A stretch of 64,000 nucleotides of DNA from Cyanophora paradoxa (lineage: Eukaryota; Glaucocystophyceae; Cyanophorales; Cyanophoraceae), in contig QPMI01000542.1 in NCBI GenBank assembly GCA_004431415.1, positions 484,373 to 548,372 of the forward strand, in the 5' to 3' direction. A program made the translations under genes and the position numbers. The notes below the pieces were generated by a model that was given only the letters and a program-made list of their open reading frames with translations, had not been told where the DNA came from and did no database searches. Positions within the stretch are counted from its first letter, which is position 1. Each line of letters starts with the position of its first letter. Shown piece after piece: positions 54,045-63,507 of the stretch.

Positions 54045-54274
54045 GGCTGGTGGGACCAGGCTACGACAACCCTAACAATCATAGACCACGCCCAGCTGGC
54101 GTGACGCGCGAAGCTCGAGAAGACCGTAGACTTTTCCGCAGGGAATTGAGAGAGGATAGACGGAGGCTTTCAATGGGGCTCCCGCAGATTGTGAGGGGGT
54201 ACAGCCCGGATTACGAGACTTACCAAGAATTGTACGGCTTCGAAAATCCCCTTGAGAGGGTACTACCAGGGTGA
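53978..54274 (+). CDS. Small basic element protein, 98 aa, or C-terminal part of the preceding one
   Basis: Encodes MDRVPRNEPFPESPEAIREN followed by an Arg/Glu-rich middle (REAREDRRLFRRELREDRRR) and YETYQELYGFENPLERVLPG. No known family. Either a separate overlapping gene or the continuation of the 53805 frame after a frame break. Confidence 0.45.
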   Translation: MDRVPRNEPFPESPEAIRENFVRLVGPGYDNPNNHRPRPAGVTREAREDRRLFRRELREDRRRLSMGLPQIVRGYSPDYETYQELYGFENPLERVLPG

Positions 54275-54612
54275 GGGGCCAGGGGGCCCCCTGAGGGTGT
54301 ACCCCCCATCCGAGACTCGACCTTCGGCGGACGCACTCGGGCAATTTCCGTCAGGCCGGCTCCTTTTTCTGTCTTCGGTCCAACGCTAAATTTGGCTTTT
54401 TTCAGGCCAGTTGGCAACGTTTTCCGTTGCGAACTAGACCGCGAAAAAAATCGGCAACAAAACCGCGGTCCGCCGCCATTTTGCCTCACTCTTGAAACGG
54501 GTTCGCCGCCTTCTCTCAGCCCAAGGAAACCCCGCCTCTCCGAATTTTCACAAGTCCGCTCTCTCAGTCACCTCACGTTTTGCCTTTGCTGATCTCTCTT
54601 CCCTTTGCGCAG
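54275..54612. other. Non-coding gap in the element
   Basis: No convincing frame. AT-rich homopolymers occur here; the region probably holds the promoter of the 54613 gene. Confidence 0.5.
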
Positions 54613-55662
54613 ATGTCGATTCCCTCTGAGCTTGTCGAGGACCTTGCCAAGGCCCGTGAGATGTGGGCTAAGTCCCGCGATTGGCCTACCCGTGAAATGG
54701 AGAAGCGTGCCCGCAAGCTGGGGTACCTCTACCAAGCTCACAGCGGAGAAGGCTTCCATACCATCAACCTCAACTTTGTATCCTCCCTTCTGCCCAAGTC
54801 CAAGCAACCCAAGCCCGAGCCCAAGCCCGAGCCCGTCGACGTGCCCCCGTCCCGGCTGGGTCAAGACTCCCACTGGCTGGGGCGACCCCAAGCTTTTCGC
54901 CGAGTCTGCCGCCGAGACGCTCGCCTGGGCCTATCCCCCTCAAGTCTTCACGAATTCCCCCCTCCGTCATCGTCGTCATCTGCCCCTCAGCCCGTCGCCG
55001 AGCCCGCTCCCGAGCCAGTCGATGACGCCGAGTCCGAGGCCTCTGACGCCGAGTCTGACATCAACGACTTTATCGACTTTGACGTGCCGATTCAATACGA
55101 CTCTGAGTCCTCTTCCGACTCTGAAGGCGACAACGAAAACCCGACTCGCAAGCGCCGCATTATCAAGACCAAGTCAATCGTCAAGAAGAAGTTCATGGAG
55201 ACCACGTCATTCACCGACAACTCCGAGCGAGTCAAGAATCCCGCCAAGGAACACGAAAAAGACTTGAAGATCGGCGCTGGCATTGCCCGTTCTCGCGTGA
55301 CGTCACACTACACCGAGCGCCTGACTCAGCACGTCAAGACCATTGAGAAGCGCATCATCGCCAAGCGCGAAATGGCCGAACTCCGGCGCAAGTTGCGTCA
55401 CGAGCGCCTTCTTCGTCGCGAGATGACGCTGGCCAAGATTGCCGAGCGCAAGAAGAAGGAGGCAGCGGAACTTAGGGCGCGCGTCGAGGCTCAGCAGCGG
55501 CGCGAGGCAGAGGCGGCAGCGGCCTTGGCGGCGCAGCGCGAGCAGGAGCGGCAGGACTTAGTGCAGGCAGCGCAGGCCCTTCCCCGCATTCCCCTTAAGT
55601 CCGCGCCCGAGGCCCCGATTGACTTGGTTTCCGACGATGACTCTGATTTTGAGATGCTGTAA
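54613..55662 (+). CDS. Charged coiled-coil element protein, about 349 aa
   Basis: MSIPSELVEDLAKAREMWAK opens the protein. It then has a KPEP repeat, an acidic Ser/Asp stretch (54995-55130), a basic patch (TRKRRIIKTKSIVKKKF, nuclear-localisation-like), and a long Lys/Arg/Glu/Ala coiled coil (55330-55560). It ends in SDDDSDFEML. Between about 54848 and 54960 the annotated frame is Arg/Ser-rich while the next frame reads GWGDPKLFAESAAETLAWAY. Both ends of that window are C runs (54844-54848, 54957-54962), so two compensating indels are likely. Unknown function. I chose the ATG at 54613 over an upstream ATG at 54580 because coding character begins there. Confidence 0.65.
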   Translation: MSIPSELVEDLAKAREMWAKSRDWPTREMEKRARKLGYLYQAHSGEGFHTINLNFVSSLLPKSKQPKPEPKPEPVDVPPSRLGQDSHWLGRPQAFRRVCRRDARLGLSPSSLHEFPPPSSSSSAPQPVAEPAPEPVDDAESEASDAESDINDFIDFDVPIQYDSESSSDSEGDNENPTRKRRIIKTKSIVKKKFMETTSFTDNSERVKNPAKEHEKDLKIGAGIARSRVTSHYTERLTQHVKTIEKRIIAKREMAELRRKLRHERLLRREMTLAKIAERKKKEAAELRARVEAQQRREAEAAAALAAQREQERQDLVQAAQALPRIPLKSAPEAPIDLVSDDDSDFEML

Positions 55663-55734
55663 ATAGTATTGCGTCATTCCACTGTACATACTTGTAAAAA
55701 TTGGCCGACTATTCAGTTACGACTTGGCGCGATC

Positions 55735-55782
55735 CTGGGACTTGGGACTTGGGACTTGGGACTTGGGACTTGGGAAGAGTTA
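55735..55782 (+). repeat. Heptamer (TTGGGAC)n repeat, copy 2
   Basis: Five gggactt units followed by gggaagagttagactcag, downstream of the 54613 gene. Confidence 0.9.
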
Positions 55783-56150
55783 GACTCAGGGTCTGGGCCC
55801 AGAGTTTCACTGGATCCGAGAGTTTGCTGCACCAAGTCACTAACCACCGGGCAGACATTTCGAGGGGTACGGAAATCCGCATACGACGTTTCTGGTGACA
55901 TTCCAGGTGAGATTTCAAGCGAGGTAGAGTCTGAAATGCTGTGTGAGGTGTCTGGTGAGATGTCTAGTGAGGTTTCAAGTGTGATGTCGTGTGAGAGGGG
56001 GTACGATTACGGTAACGAACGATGGTAAGAGTAAAAAAGACTACGAGTAAAAAAGACTGTGACTAAAAAAGTCAGTAGAAAAACTCACCTGACTTGTCTG
56101 ACAAATTTCTGATCCTGGAGAAAGTCTGGGCCGGGACCTGGGTTTCAACT
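55783..56150. other. Non-coding stretch with short repeats
   Basis: Contains gtgaga/gtgagg-tctagtgag-type repeats at 55890-55995 and three agtaaaaaagact-like units at 56025-56070. An open frame at 55669-56028 (repetitive Ser/Glu/Val) is doubtful. Confidence 0.5.
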
Positions 56151-56193
56151 CTTCCCAAGTCCCAAGTCCCAAGTCCCAAGTCCCAAGTCCCAG
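56151..56193 (-). repeat. Heptamer repeat, copy 3, inverted
   Basis: aactcttcccaagtccc followed by aagtccc units; the inverse of copies 1 and 2, about 22 bp before the HNH gene. Confidence 0.9.
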
Positions 56194-56215
56194 GTTTTTC
56201 CGAACCTAGGGCAAA

Positions 56216-56581
56216 ATGGCCCTGCTCCGGTGCACCGACTCGCAAGACGTCGCCTACAACGTCCTGGTCAACTCGGACGTACCCCCGAGTGCCTTGGAGT
56301 TTCCCTGGAGAGTGGACAGGGACAGGGTGAGCAAGACATTTGGAGGACGCAAGCACTACCTCTCCCAACTGATCCTCGGGAAGTCGCCACGTGGACGCTA
56401 CGTGGAACACATCAACGGCAACCCGCTGGACTACAGGAGGGAGAACCTGCGCTGGGTATCGATGTCGGAGATTCGAAAGAAGAGGAGGGGGTACGCCAAT
56501 TTACAGGAGAAGAGCGAGGAGATTGCGGAGATGATGGAGGCGGCGCAGGCACTAGTGCAGCTCAGCCAGTCTAGACGCTAG
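56216..56581 (+). CDS. HNH endonuclease (HNH_3-like), 121 aa
   Basis: The core VEHINGNPLDYRRENLRWVS has the H-I-N-G-x(3)-D-x-R-x-E-N-L pattern of HNH_3 nucleases found in phages, large DNA viruses and homing elements. It is preceded by a region (FGGRKHYLSQLILG) typical of the pre-HNH part. It cleaves DNA, either as a homing nuclease or in element replication or integration. Its 3' end overlaps the 3' end of the convergent gene at 56571 by 11 nt. An inverted heptamer repeat lies just upstream. Confidence 0.85.
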   Translation: MALLRCTDSQDVAYNVLVNSDVPPSALEFPWRVDRDRVSKTFGGRKHYLSQLILGKSPRGRYVEHINGNPLDYRRENLRWVSMSEIRKKRRGYANLQEKSEEIAEMMEAAQALVQLSQSRR

Positions 56582-57356
56582 TGGTGTGGATCTTAGTGTC
56601 GTACTCGCGGTCAATCGTGCTCCAGGCCACGTAGTTCGTAGCTGTGCCGTTTGCAAGGTTGGTGGTGGCAGTCGTGTAGTCAGCCTCCGCCTCTATCAAT
56701 TCAGCCATGAGCGTAGAGCCCACGACCATTCCAGAGGTAGGCATACCCGCAATGTTGTTGAACAGACGGAAAGTGAATTTCGTGAAGAGGAGCCGGGGCC
56801 AGATCTGGGTACGGGGATTCGAGGAGTCGAAAGCAGAGGCAGTACCCGAAGACCCGCCCGTGGTTGCGTTGGTCATCATTTCCTTTGCGGTCATCTTCCA
56901 GAGATTGTACATTTCGAAGGGGACGGCCTGCGTGGTCTTGTGAGTGGCATCGATGGCGGCGCCGTCTATGTGGGTCTTGGATCCGCCATTAAAAGTGCGG
57001 GTGAGGGCGGTGTTCGCAGTGAACTTGAGCTCGAGCACGCGAATTGCGGGCCGATCGGGCACGGAGGGCTCTATCTTTTTCAGGAGGCCAGAGAGCCAGA
57101 GGGCCTCCGCCTCGTCCGCGCTCACGCCCGAGTCGATGTCAAAGTACACGTACACGGAGCAGGAGGCGGGATTCTCGAAATCGTTGGAGGTGACGCGCAG
57201 CATGATCGGATTCTGGATCTTCACGGTCAGCATGGAGGCGTAGCTGCCGTCCCAGACCACGGAATCCGTCCCGGCGTTGGCCGCCGCAACGGCGTCGCCG
57301 TAGAAATCGGGGGTGGGCAGCACGGTCTTCACGATGGTGCCGGAGGTGGAAGGCAT
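56571..57356 (-). CDS. Structural-type element protein A, 261 aa
   Basis: Starts MPSTSGTIVKTVLPTPDFYG. It is paralogous to the product of 57380-58060: both share a pattern of Y-x-x-x-L/F-x-x-x-x-QNP, an S-A-x-x-x-E-L/A-L segment, SGLLKK or SGLVKK, and a conserved R-x-L-E-x-K-F. Beta-rich, without signal peptide or membrane segment. Position among fibre genes suggests a minor virion component. Ends at 56571, overlapping the HNH gene. I chose the ATG at 57356 (23 bp after the upstream gene) rather than an upstream ATG inside that gene. Confidence 0.6.
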   Translation of the reverse strand: MPSTSGTIVKTVLPTPDFYGDAVAAANAGTDSVVWDGSYASMLTVKIQNPIMLRVTSNDFENPASCSVYVYFDIDSGVSADEAEALWLSGLLKKIEPSVPDRPAIRVLELKFTANTALTRTFNGGSKTHIDGAAIDATHKTTQAVPFEMYNLWKMTAKEMMTNATTGGSSGTASAFDSSNPRTQIWPRLLFTKFTFRLFNNIAGMPTSGMVVGSTLMAELIEAEADYTTATTNLANGTATNYVAWSTIDREYDTKIHTTSV

Positions 57357-57379
57357 TTTGCGACCTCGGATGAGAAAGA

Positions 57380-58060
57380 TTATCCGTAGAAGAGGGCGAT
57401 GTCGTTGCCGATGCCCGAGAGGCGGGCGGCGGGCTGCACGGCGTCGGAGCCCGTGGTGTGCCTGTAGGAAATCGAGCACTCGCGCAGCTCTGCGCAGAGG
57501 CTGGCACCCGTGCTGAAGTGAGGCTGGTCTGCGGCGTAGGGGAGGGGGAAGACCTGGAACTTGAAAAAGGTGAAGGGGAAGCGGGGCAGATTCGATTCGC
57601 GCGGGTTGCCGCCCGTGTAGAGGGCCCCCAGGGTGGCGGGACTTGGATTGAATTTTGTGAAGAGCACGTCGCCCTTGAGCGTACCCCGCGCCGTGTAGGC
57701 GCCCGTACCCGGTAGACTGTTGTCGGTGTACTGGTTCACGGTGGGGCCGTACCCCGTCTCCCTGAACTTTACCTCGAGACAGCGCAGGACGTTGGCCGTG
57801 GCCGTGGCAGGCGCCACCTTTTTCACGAGGCCGGATTCGTGCAGCAGCTCAATGACCTCTGCGCTGAGAGTGGACGGGTCGAAGAAGAGCTGGTAGGAGT
57901 AAATCTTGGGCGTGGCGTAGGCGTTCTGAACGACCTGAATCACGACGGGATTCTGCAGGAAGACGTCGACGTAGCTGCCGGAGGGGATGCACGCGAAATC
58001 CTTGGTGTTGTTGCCAACGTCAAGTGAGCCGCTGAGGGTCTGGTACCAGTTGGAAGTCAT
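57380..58060 (-). CDS. Structural-type element protein B, 226 aa (paralogue of A)
   Basis: Starts MTSNWYQTLSGSLDVGNNTK and shares with protein A a QNP motif after a beta strand, an SA-x-VIELLHESGLVKK segment and a CLEVKF motif, then diverges. Its start lies 39 bp from the oppositely directed fibre gene at 58100, so the two probably share a bidirectional promoter. Likely virion component; not matched to a known capsid family. Confidence 0.6.
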   Translation of the reverse strand: MTSNWYQTLSGSLDVGNNTKDFACIPSGSYVDVFLQNPVVIQVVQNAYATPKIYSYQLFFDPSTLSAEVIELLHESGLVKKVAPATATANVLRCLEVKFRETGYGPTVNQYTDNSLPGTGAYTARGTLKGDVLFTKFNPSPATLGALYTGGNPRESNLPRFPFTFFKFQVFPLPYAADQPHFSTGASLCAELRECSISYRHTTGSDAVQPAARLSGIGNDIALFYG

Positions 58061-58099
58061 TTACCCCGGCGCAGATATTTTTTCGGATCGTAGAGGAAA
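58061..58099. promoter_or_regulatory. 39-bp divergent promoter gap
   Basis: Sole non-coding sequence between two divergent late-type genes; contains gatattttttcgg. Confidence 0.5.
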
Positions 58100-60031
58100 A
58101 TGCCCCGCTTCGTATTCGTGAAGAAGCAGGTGGTGCAGGCCCCGCAGTATGGCGTGGAGCCGATCTCGCTCACGGTGGGCAGGCCCCAGATCCGATCGGG
58201 CTCAGTGCTCAACAATGGGGGCGGTACCTTTGGATTTCAAATGAATTGGGTCGCCGTCACCGACGCCGTCAAGTACAATGTGTATAGGGCACCGAGCCTC
58301 AACGGCACCTGGACGCTGGTGGCCACGGTGAACGCACCCACGCTCACATACACGAACTCGCCCTTTAATTTCGGCGAGCTCCGACTCTACCGGGTGTCCG
58401 CGGTTCGCGAGCAGGGCAGCAGCAGCACGGGCTCCGATGGCAAAACCCCACCCACAACCTACGCACAGTCGCTGCTCTACACCCACGAGGGCGCGAGGAG
58501 CAATTACATTCAATTCCAAGGCATAGGCGGCTCCACGCCCACGATCGAGGCGTACACTGCACTCACGACCGCCACGGCCCAGACCTACGGCGATTTTATT
58601 GCCGGGGGCGGCCCCGCGTCTTCCGGCTTCCCGAAACCCGCCATAGTCGTCACAATCAACTGGGTGGCCATGGGGGGCGCGGACTCGATTCGAATTTACA
58701 AAGATGGTACCCCCATCGGATTCGCGAGCAGCGGACTATCTACCTCGTACATTGACGATAGCACTGCCCTCGCATGGGGTACGGAATACTCCTACCAGGT
58801 GGCCGGCATCGTGGGCGGGGTCGAATACGAAAAGTCCGATCCACTCCCGGTCTGGACGATGCCGAACGCACCCACGAACGTGACGGCGACCGCACCCGAC
58901 GACCAGCAGCAGCCCGTCAGCCTCAGTTGGACCGCTTCCACGGGAGCAACGGGGTACAAGATCTACAGGGACGGGGCCTACCTCATAGACTCCGCGACCA
59001 ACTCCTACAGCGATGCGACCACGATCTGGGGTACAGGGTACGAGTACCAGGTCTCCGCGACGAACTCGGCAGGGGAGGGGCCAAAGAGCGTGGCCGTTTA
59101 CGTCACCACAGATCCGGCGGCACCGGCCTCAATCTCCACTTCACAGCCCTCGTCGGATACTCCCAGCGTTGCCATCACCTGGACACCCCCTGCAATTGGC
59201 GCGGCCACCTCCTACAACGTCTACAGAGGGGGCATGGAAATTGGACACAATGTTACGAGCCCATACACGGACACCACTGCATCGTCCTTTGTGGTTAACA
59301 CATACTATGTGAAGGCCGTCAACATTGTGGGTGAGGAGGGCCCGGCGTCGAATTCGTCGGCTGTCACTCCCACGTCCGCCTCAGCCCCGCCGGTGGCATC
59401 GGGGCTGGTTTTGATGCTGGACGCTTCGGATACAACGACATTTACACTGTCGAGTTCCAATGTCGTCCAGTGGCGGGACAAGAGCCCCAATGGCAACCAC
59501 TTCGGTCAAGTGGCTGGTCACGGGGCCCCTACTCGCACCCTTACTCGCAACGGGCGCTCTGTTGTTTCCTTCAATGGTACCCAGCTGCTGGTCCCGACAG
59601 CTGCCGTTGGGCCATTTAACACCTCTGGTGGGACGTTCATCGTGGTAACAAAACCTACGGGCCCAAGTGGGGGCGCGTACAGAACCATATACGATTCCTC
59701 TCAGGTAGTTCCAATGTTGTGGTACCGCCCTGATACCAAACTCGAGCTCGATACCAACTTGACGGCTATCTCATCGACCTCATTCCTGAACACGTGGCTG
59801 TATTCTTTCCACTCGGTAGGTAGCACGAGTGCTTGGTATTTGCAAGGCACTTACCGATCCGCCTCTGCCACCCCTACCGCAAACTCGATGACATTCTGGC
59901 ACCGTGGCTATGATATCAATACTCGTTACATAGGTGATATGGCCGAGCTGCTCATCTACGATCGACCACTCGCATCATCGGAGCGTGACCTTATCTTTAG
60001 CTACATTCGATACAAATGGGGATTCACGTAA
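58100..60031 (+). CDS. Fibre/adhesin protein with FnIII repeats and LamG-like C-terminus, 643 aa
   Basis: Starts MPRFVFVKKQVVQAPQYGVE. Four fibronectin type III-like repeats (about residues 40-130, 155-255, 258-340, 342-430) each show the W-x-(11-14)-Y-x-(V/I)-Y-(R/K) pattern, for example YNVYRAPSLNG, IRIYKDG, YKIYRDG, YNVYRGG. The C-terminal 210 residues form a concanavalin/LamG-like module with VVQWRDKSPNGNHF, VVSFNG, MAELLIYDRPLASSERD and YIRYKWGF, common in phage and giant-virus adhesins. Probably a host-attachment fibre. It ends 3 bp from the convergent gene at 60035. Confidence 0.8.
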   Translation: MPRFVFVKKQVVQAPQYGVEPISLTVGRPQIRSGSVLNNGGGTFGFQMNWVAVTDAVKYNVYRAPSLNGTWTLVATVNAPTLTYTNSPFNFGELRLYRVSAVREQGSSSTGSDGKTPPTTYAQSLLYTHEGARSNYIQFQGIGGSTPTIEAYTALTTATAQTYGDFIAGGGPASSGFPKPAIVVTINWVAMGGADSIRIYKDGTPIGFASSGLSTSYIDDSTALAWGTEYSYQVAGIVGGVEYEKSDPLPVWTMPNAPTNVTATAPDDQQQPVSLSWTASTGATGYKIYRDGAYLIDSATNSYSDATTIWGTGYEYQVSATNSAGEGPKSVAVYVTTDPAAPASISTSQPSSDTPSVAITWTPPAIGAATSYNVYRGGMEIGHNVTSPYTDTTASSFVVNTYYVKAVNIVGEEGPASNSSAVTPTSASAPPVASGLVLMLDASDTTTFTLSSSNVVQWRDKSPNGNHFGQVAGHGAPTRTLTRNGRSVVSFNGTQLLVPTAAVGPFNTSGGTFIVVTKPTGPSGGAYRTIYDSSQVVPMLWYRPDTKLELDTNLTAISSTSFLNTWLYSFHSVGSTSAWYLQGTYRSASATPTANSMTFWHRGYDINTRYIGDMAELLIYDRPLASSERDLIFSYIRYKWGFT

Positions 60032-60034
60032 CTG

Positions 60035-60841
60035 TTATGCAGGATTGACAAGCTCTCCTGTGAAGCAACTGTAGTTTCCGCCATGCAAGGCGCCACCACT
60101 TCTCAGGTGCAAAGATACTGTCTGTCCTTGTGGAACGTAAACGATAGTATTGATGCTCAACGGTTTGTACGATTGCGGTAAATCCGGATCTGCATCTGAG
60201 GTAGCTGTGGCCACAATAGCAGAACCCACCACGAGATCCACAAATGTGCGAATGGAAGAGATATCGGTAATTCCTGTGTATGTATACCGATAATACCCGG
60301 TGACGGGGCACGTAAAGTCACCGGTGGAGGGGTTCCACGAGGTCGACGAAGCATTGTTTGTCCAGTTTGTGAGTTTTACACCTGTACTCGTGCTCAGTGC
60401 ACCCCCAAGCACGGCACAGAAGAAGGGTTTTTGGACGCCGTACAGGTATCCGCCTTGAATGACCACATTTCCGTTCACTCTCAACCCCCCAACCACATTT
60501 GCACCCCCTCCCTGCACGTACATCGCCGCGTTCCCCTCTCCATCAGCACTCCCGTTAAAGGTCAGAGCATTCGTAGTGTACCCGCTCCCGTCCCAGGCCC
60601 CGTTCGTGACCGTGAGCCTCTGCGTCTTCACGCGCCCGGCACGGCCGACCCACCCTCCGCGTGCGCATCTTATCGCAGCGCAGCTCGCCGACGCGGACGA
60701 GGTCGGCCTCGGAGAAGGGGACGGCCGTGGCATTGTAGGGGTTTCGGTGGTCTGGTAGCCGAGGATCGTCTCTTTAATCGTGTGATCCTTGACATGGTTC
60801 ACACTTGCCGCGTAGGTGAATAGAGGAACGGCGACGGACAT
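60035..60841 (-). CDS. Fibre protein with C1q-like C-terminal domain, 268 aa
   Basis: Starts MSVAVPLFTYAASVNHVKDH. The C-terminal 130 residues have the C1q/TNF jelly-roll pattern: GDFTCPVTGYYRYTYTGI, VYVPQGQTVSLHLRSGG and YSCFTGEL. Between about 60741 and 60650 the frame turns Pro/Arg-rich while another frame reads NATAVPFSEADLVRVGELRC. The shift points are a G4 run (60738-60741) and a CCC-rich spot (60649-60656), so compensating indels are likely. Trimeric receptor-binding tip is the probable role. Confidence 0.65.
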   Translation of the reverse strand: MSVAVPLFTYAASVNHVKDHTIKETILGYQTTETPTMPRPSPSPRPTSSASASCAAIRCARGGWVGRAGRVKTQRLTVTNGAWDGSGYTTNALTFNGSADGEGNAAMYVQGGGANVVGGLRVNGNVVIQGGYLYGVQKPFFCAVLGGALSTSTGVKLTNWTNNASSTSWNPSTGDFTCPVTGYYRYTYTGITDISSIRTFVDLVVGSAIVATATSDADPDLPQSYKPLSINTIVYVPQGQTVSLHLRSGGALHGGNYSCFTGELVNPA

Positions 60842-60870
60842 TTTTACAGGGGCTGAGAAAAATCAAGCGG

Positions 60871-62905
60871 CTATTGTCCGGTGGCCTGCCAGTGCAGGGT
60901 CACATTTATTCCGCCGGTGCCTGGATCCGTGTAATCGTAGTCGCTGTACACTTTGTAATAGACGCTAAAGGTGGAGAGGCCAAGGTAATCGAAATATCCT
61001 TCACCTCTGTCCCCCTGTCCGTGTTGAAACGAAAACGTTACAGTGGGCTCGCTTGTGTATGAGGTACCGAAGATGATTGTCTCCGTGTAGCTGTTCCATC
61101 CCACGGCGGGGTAGCGGGTCGTGGTTTTTTTCCCGTGTTGAACATATGCATTCGGGTTGCACTCTTGCGCTGAAACGACTCGGTGCACCTTCTGAGCATC
61201 GCCTGTGCTCCTCACGTAAACGTTCCTAAAGATCGCGTCGCCCTTGCACTGCTCCGCAAAGACGGGGTACGTTACGTTCTGCTCAAAGTTCGTCAACGTG
61301 CTGTCAGCGGCCCATGCGTACGTTGCACTGTGCACGTAATCTCTCCACCCCGTTGGCTCAAAGGCCGTCCGAACGTCGTACGTGCATGCGTATCCGTCTC
61401 CAACGCGCAAAGTGGTGAGACAGTTGATGTGATTCGCCGTGAAGGGGTCTAAGGAGGTTGCGAGCGCATACTGGCTGTGGCTGTGGGTGAAGGGGGCGTA
61501 TACCCCTCGTGATTGTGCCCGCCGTCGCGTACACGCCTTCGTGGTTGTGGGTCGAGAGGGCGTACCCTGACAGGTCGGGCGCCCCCGCCAGTCCCTTATC
61601 TCTGAGAGCGAGTGCGTGTGCCCCTGCCGCTCAAATCTGCAAAGGCACCAGTGTACGCAACCGTCGCAAGGCGGGGCTGTACTACACCCACGGTGCTGAC
61701 GGGCTGCGCCACGGGGTACTCGAGCTGCGCTGCGTTTACTTCCGCTGGCTTCCCCGTGATGCTATCCACGCCCACGTGGTTGGCACCGTCGGTATCGTCG
61801 GCTTCCCTTTTAAGTCTCCGTACTCACCTGTGTGCGCCACCGTCGCCAGCTGTGGTCCGATCACGCCCACGGTGCTTACCGCCTGGCTCGCCCCGGCGCC
61901 ATGTGCCACTCGTAGTTCTGCGCCGCAAACACGGGCTGCAGGCCGAGGGTGCCCAGTACTCGACGCCTTGGCCACCTCTTTCCTGTACGGCGCCGCGGGC
62001 CTGTCCATCAATTTATCGACGTACGCCTTGGGTACCAGCCAGTTTGCCTTGGGGCTCTGCGAATTAATCCCGTTGTCTATGAAGGCGCCGTAGTTCCTGA
62101 ATGCCTCGGCCTCCCACCAATCCTGCATGCGGAAGGTACCGGGGATTTCGAGGCGCGAGTTGGCGTCGGCCAGGCGGGCCACCTGCGCCCCTCCGTTGGA
62201 CGAGACGCCCGAGTGGCGGATGGCCGAGCCGAATTCGCGCCTTAGGGCTTCGATGTGATTGATCTGTTGAGGCCCTCCTGGTAGACGGCAATTAATACGC
62301 GCTTCCTCCCTTGGTCTCCTCTTCACCATCTGCTTTAAATCGCGCATCAGCCGACTCAGGGCGAGCGAGGTCGACCCGAATCCCTCCTGCATTTTAACGG
62401 TGAGCTGGGAGAGGAAGAGCACGGTCGCGCGATCGATTTCGAGCAGAGTCTTCTGGTCCTTGGGGGTACGGTAATCGTTGATGCTGTTATCGAGCGCGCG
62501 AATGAAGGCCTGCAGCTCCTTCGGCTCCTTTATTTCGTTTAACCGCAGCTCCTGGGCCAAGAGCGAGGCCATTTCGCGCGCCTCCGAGGGGTCGTACACC
62601 CCCAAAAATCCGGAGCCCAGCTCGCCCTCTAGCCTATTAATTCGGTTGCGCAGCTGGCTCGCCTCGTCGCCCCACGTCTCGACGCCCCAGTCGTAGATCT
62701 GCTGCGAGAGCTGCGCAATGAACTGGATGGTGTCGGCCGCCCAGTCGACGGGGTACTTGAAAAAGTTCTTCACGATCTCTTCCGCGCTGCGCCCGTTGAT
62801 GATATCTACGATCACCTGCGCGATGGCGCCCGCGAGGATGGACAGGCCAAGTCCGCCCACCGTGCCGATCCTCATTTTCGTGAGGGCGCTCAGGGCGGAC
62901 GACAT
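60871..62905 (-). CDS. Phage-tail-fibre-like protein, broken by several frame shifts
   Basis: Starts MSSALSALTKMRIGTVGGLG with a hydrophobic segment (about residues 12-32), then helical/coiled regions (WGDEASQLRNRINRLEGELG), FRMQDWWEAEAFRNYGAFID, and a repeat VSTVGVIGPQLATVAHTGEY ending in DLKGKPTIP, a hallmark of phage tail fibres. The frame then changes near 61808, 61622, 61584 and 61504. In the other frames it continues with LATVAYTGAFADLSG, GHTHSLSEIR, LSGYALSTHNHEGVYA and FTHSHSQYALATSLD, finishing in a beta-rich tip ending LHWQATGQ at 60871. Each break is at a G/C (or A/G) homopolymer on the coding strand. It is either a decayed gene or assembly indels. It overlaps the upstream gene by 16 nt. 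Confidence 0.65.
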
Positions 62906-63507
62906 GCCGTCTGCAGGCCAAAGGAGCCGACCGTCATGATCATCTGATCGCGGAACGTATCGAAGAACTCCGCCTCCCCTATCTTGCCCTGCGAGAGCGC
63001 CTGGTAGGCCGAGAGCAGACCCCCCGCCGTCGCCAGTCCAAGGCCCGCCGCCGCCGCGCCCGCCCGCCGCATGGCCCGCGAGCCCGTACCCCCCAGCCCG
63101 GCGCCCACCAAATCGATACCCGCCCCTTGAAATAAATCGGCTGCCCCGAAAGACATGCCATCGTTGTTCGCCGTACCCGCCGCCGAGAAGAGCGTCTCGG
63201 CGCTGAGGGCCTCCTTTGCCACCCCGGGCCGCCTTGCCCTCGGACGCCCCAGGAAGGCGTCGCGCTGCTCTTTGGTGGTGAATCGCTCGAGGTCGAAATC
63301 GGCGAGGGCGTCGGCGGTGGCGCGGTTCCAGTCGCCGTAGGGCATGAGGGCGTTGCGCAAAATAACGTCCGAGTCGCCCATCACGCGCCTGTCGAGCGTC
63401 TGGAATACGCCCTCGGAGGGCAGGCGAGCTGTGCCCGGGCGCATTTCCTCTACGGAAACGTCGTCCCTTTCCGCGAGGGTGATGTCGTCCGGGCTGGCCG
63501 AGCCCAC
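62890..63507 (-). CDS. Element protein with Gly/Ala-rich hydrophobic region, 205 aa, probably part of a larger gene
   Basis: Begins MGSASPDDITLAERDDVSVE, contains DLERFTTKEQRDAFLGRPR and a Gly/Ala-rich stretch GAAAAGLGLATAGGLLSAYQ that could be membrane-active, and ends FGLQTACRPP. The sense continues upstream in a coiled-coil frame (63530-63971), suggesting that the visible ATG is internal. Unknown function; a capsid-associated or membrane-penetration role is possible but unsupported. Confidence 0.5.
   Translation of the reverse strand: MGSASPDDITLAERDDVSVEEMRPGTARLPSEGVFQTLDRRVMGDSDVILRNALMPYGDWNRATADALADFDLERFTTKEQRDAFLGRPRARRPGVAKEALSAETLFSAAGTANNDGMSFGAADLFQGAGIDLVGAGLGGTGSRAMRRAGAAAAGLGLATAGGLLSAYQALSQGKIGEAEFFDTFRDQMIMTVGSFGLQTACRPP

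Noticed and set aside
56586-57389. 267-codon plus-strand frame opposite structural protein A
   Set aside because: The minus frame shows paralogy with protein B and a compact gene junction; the plus frame is Gly/Arg/His-rich without family signals.
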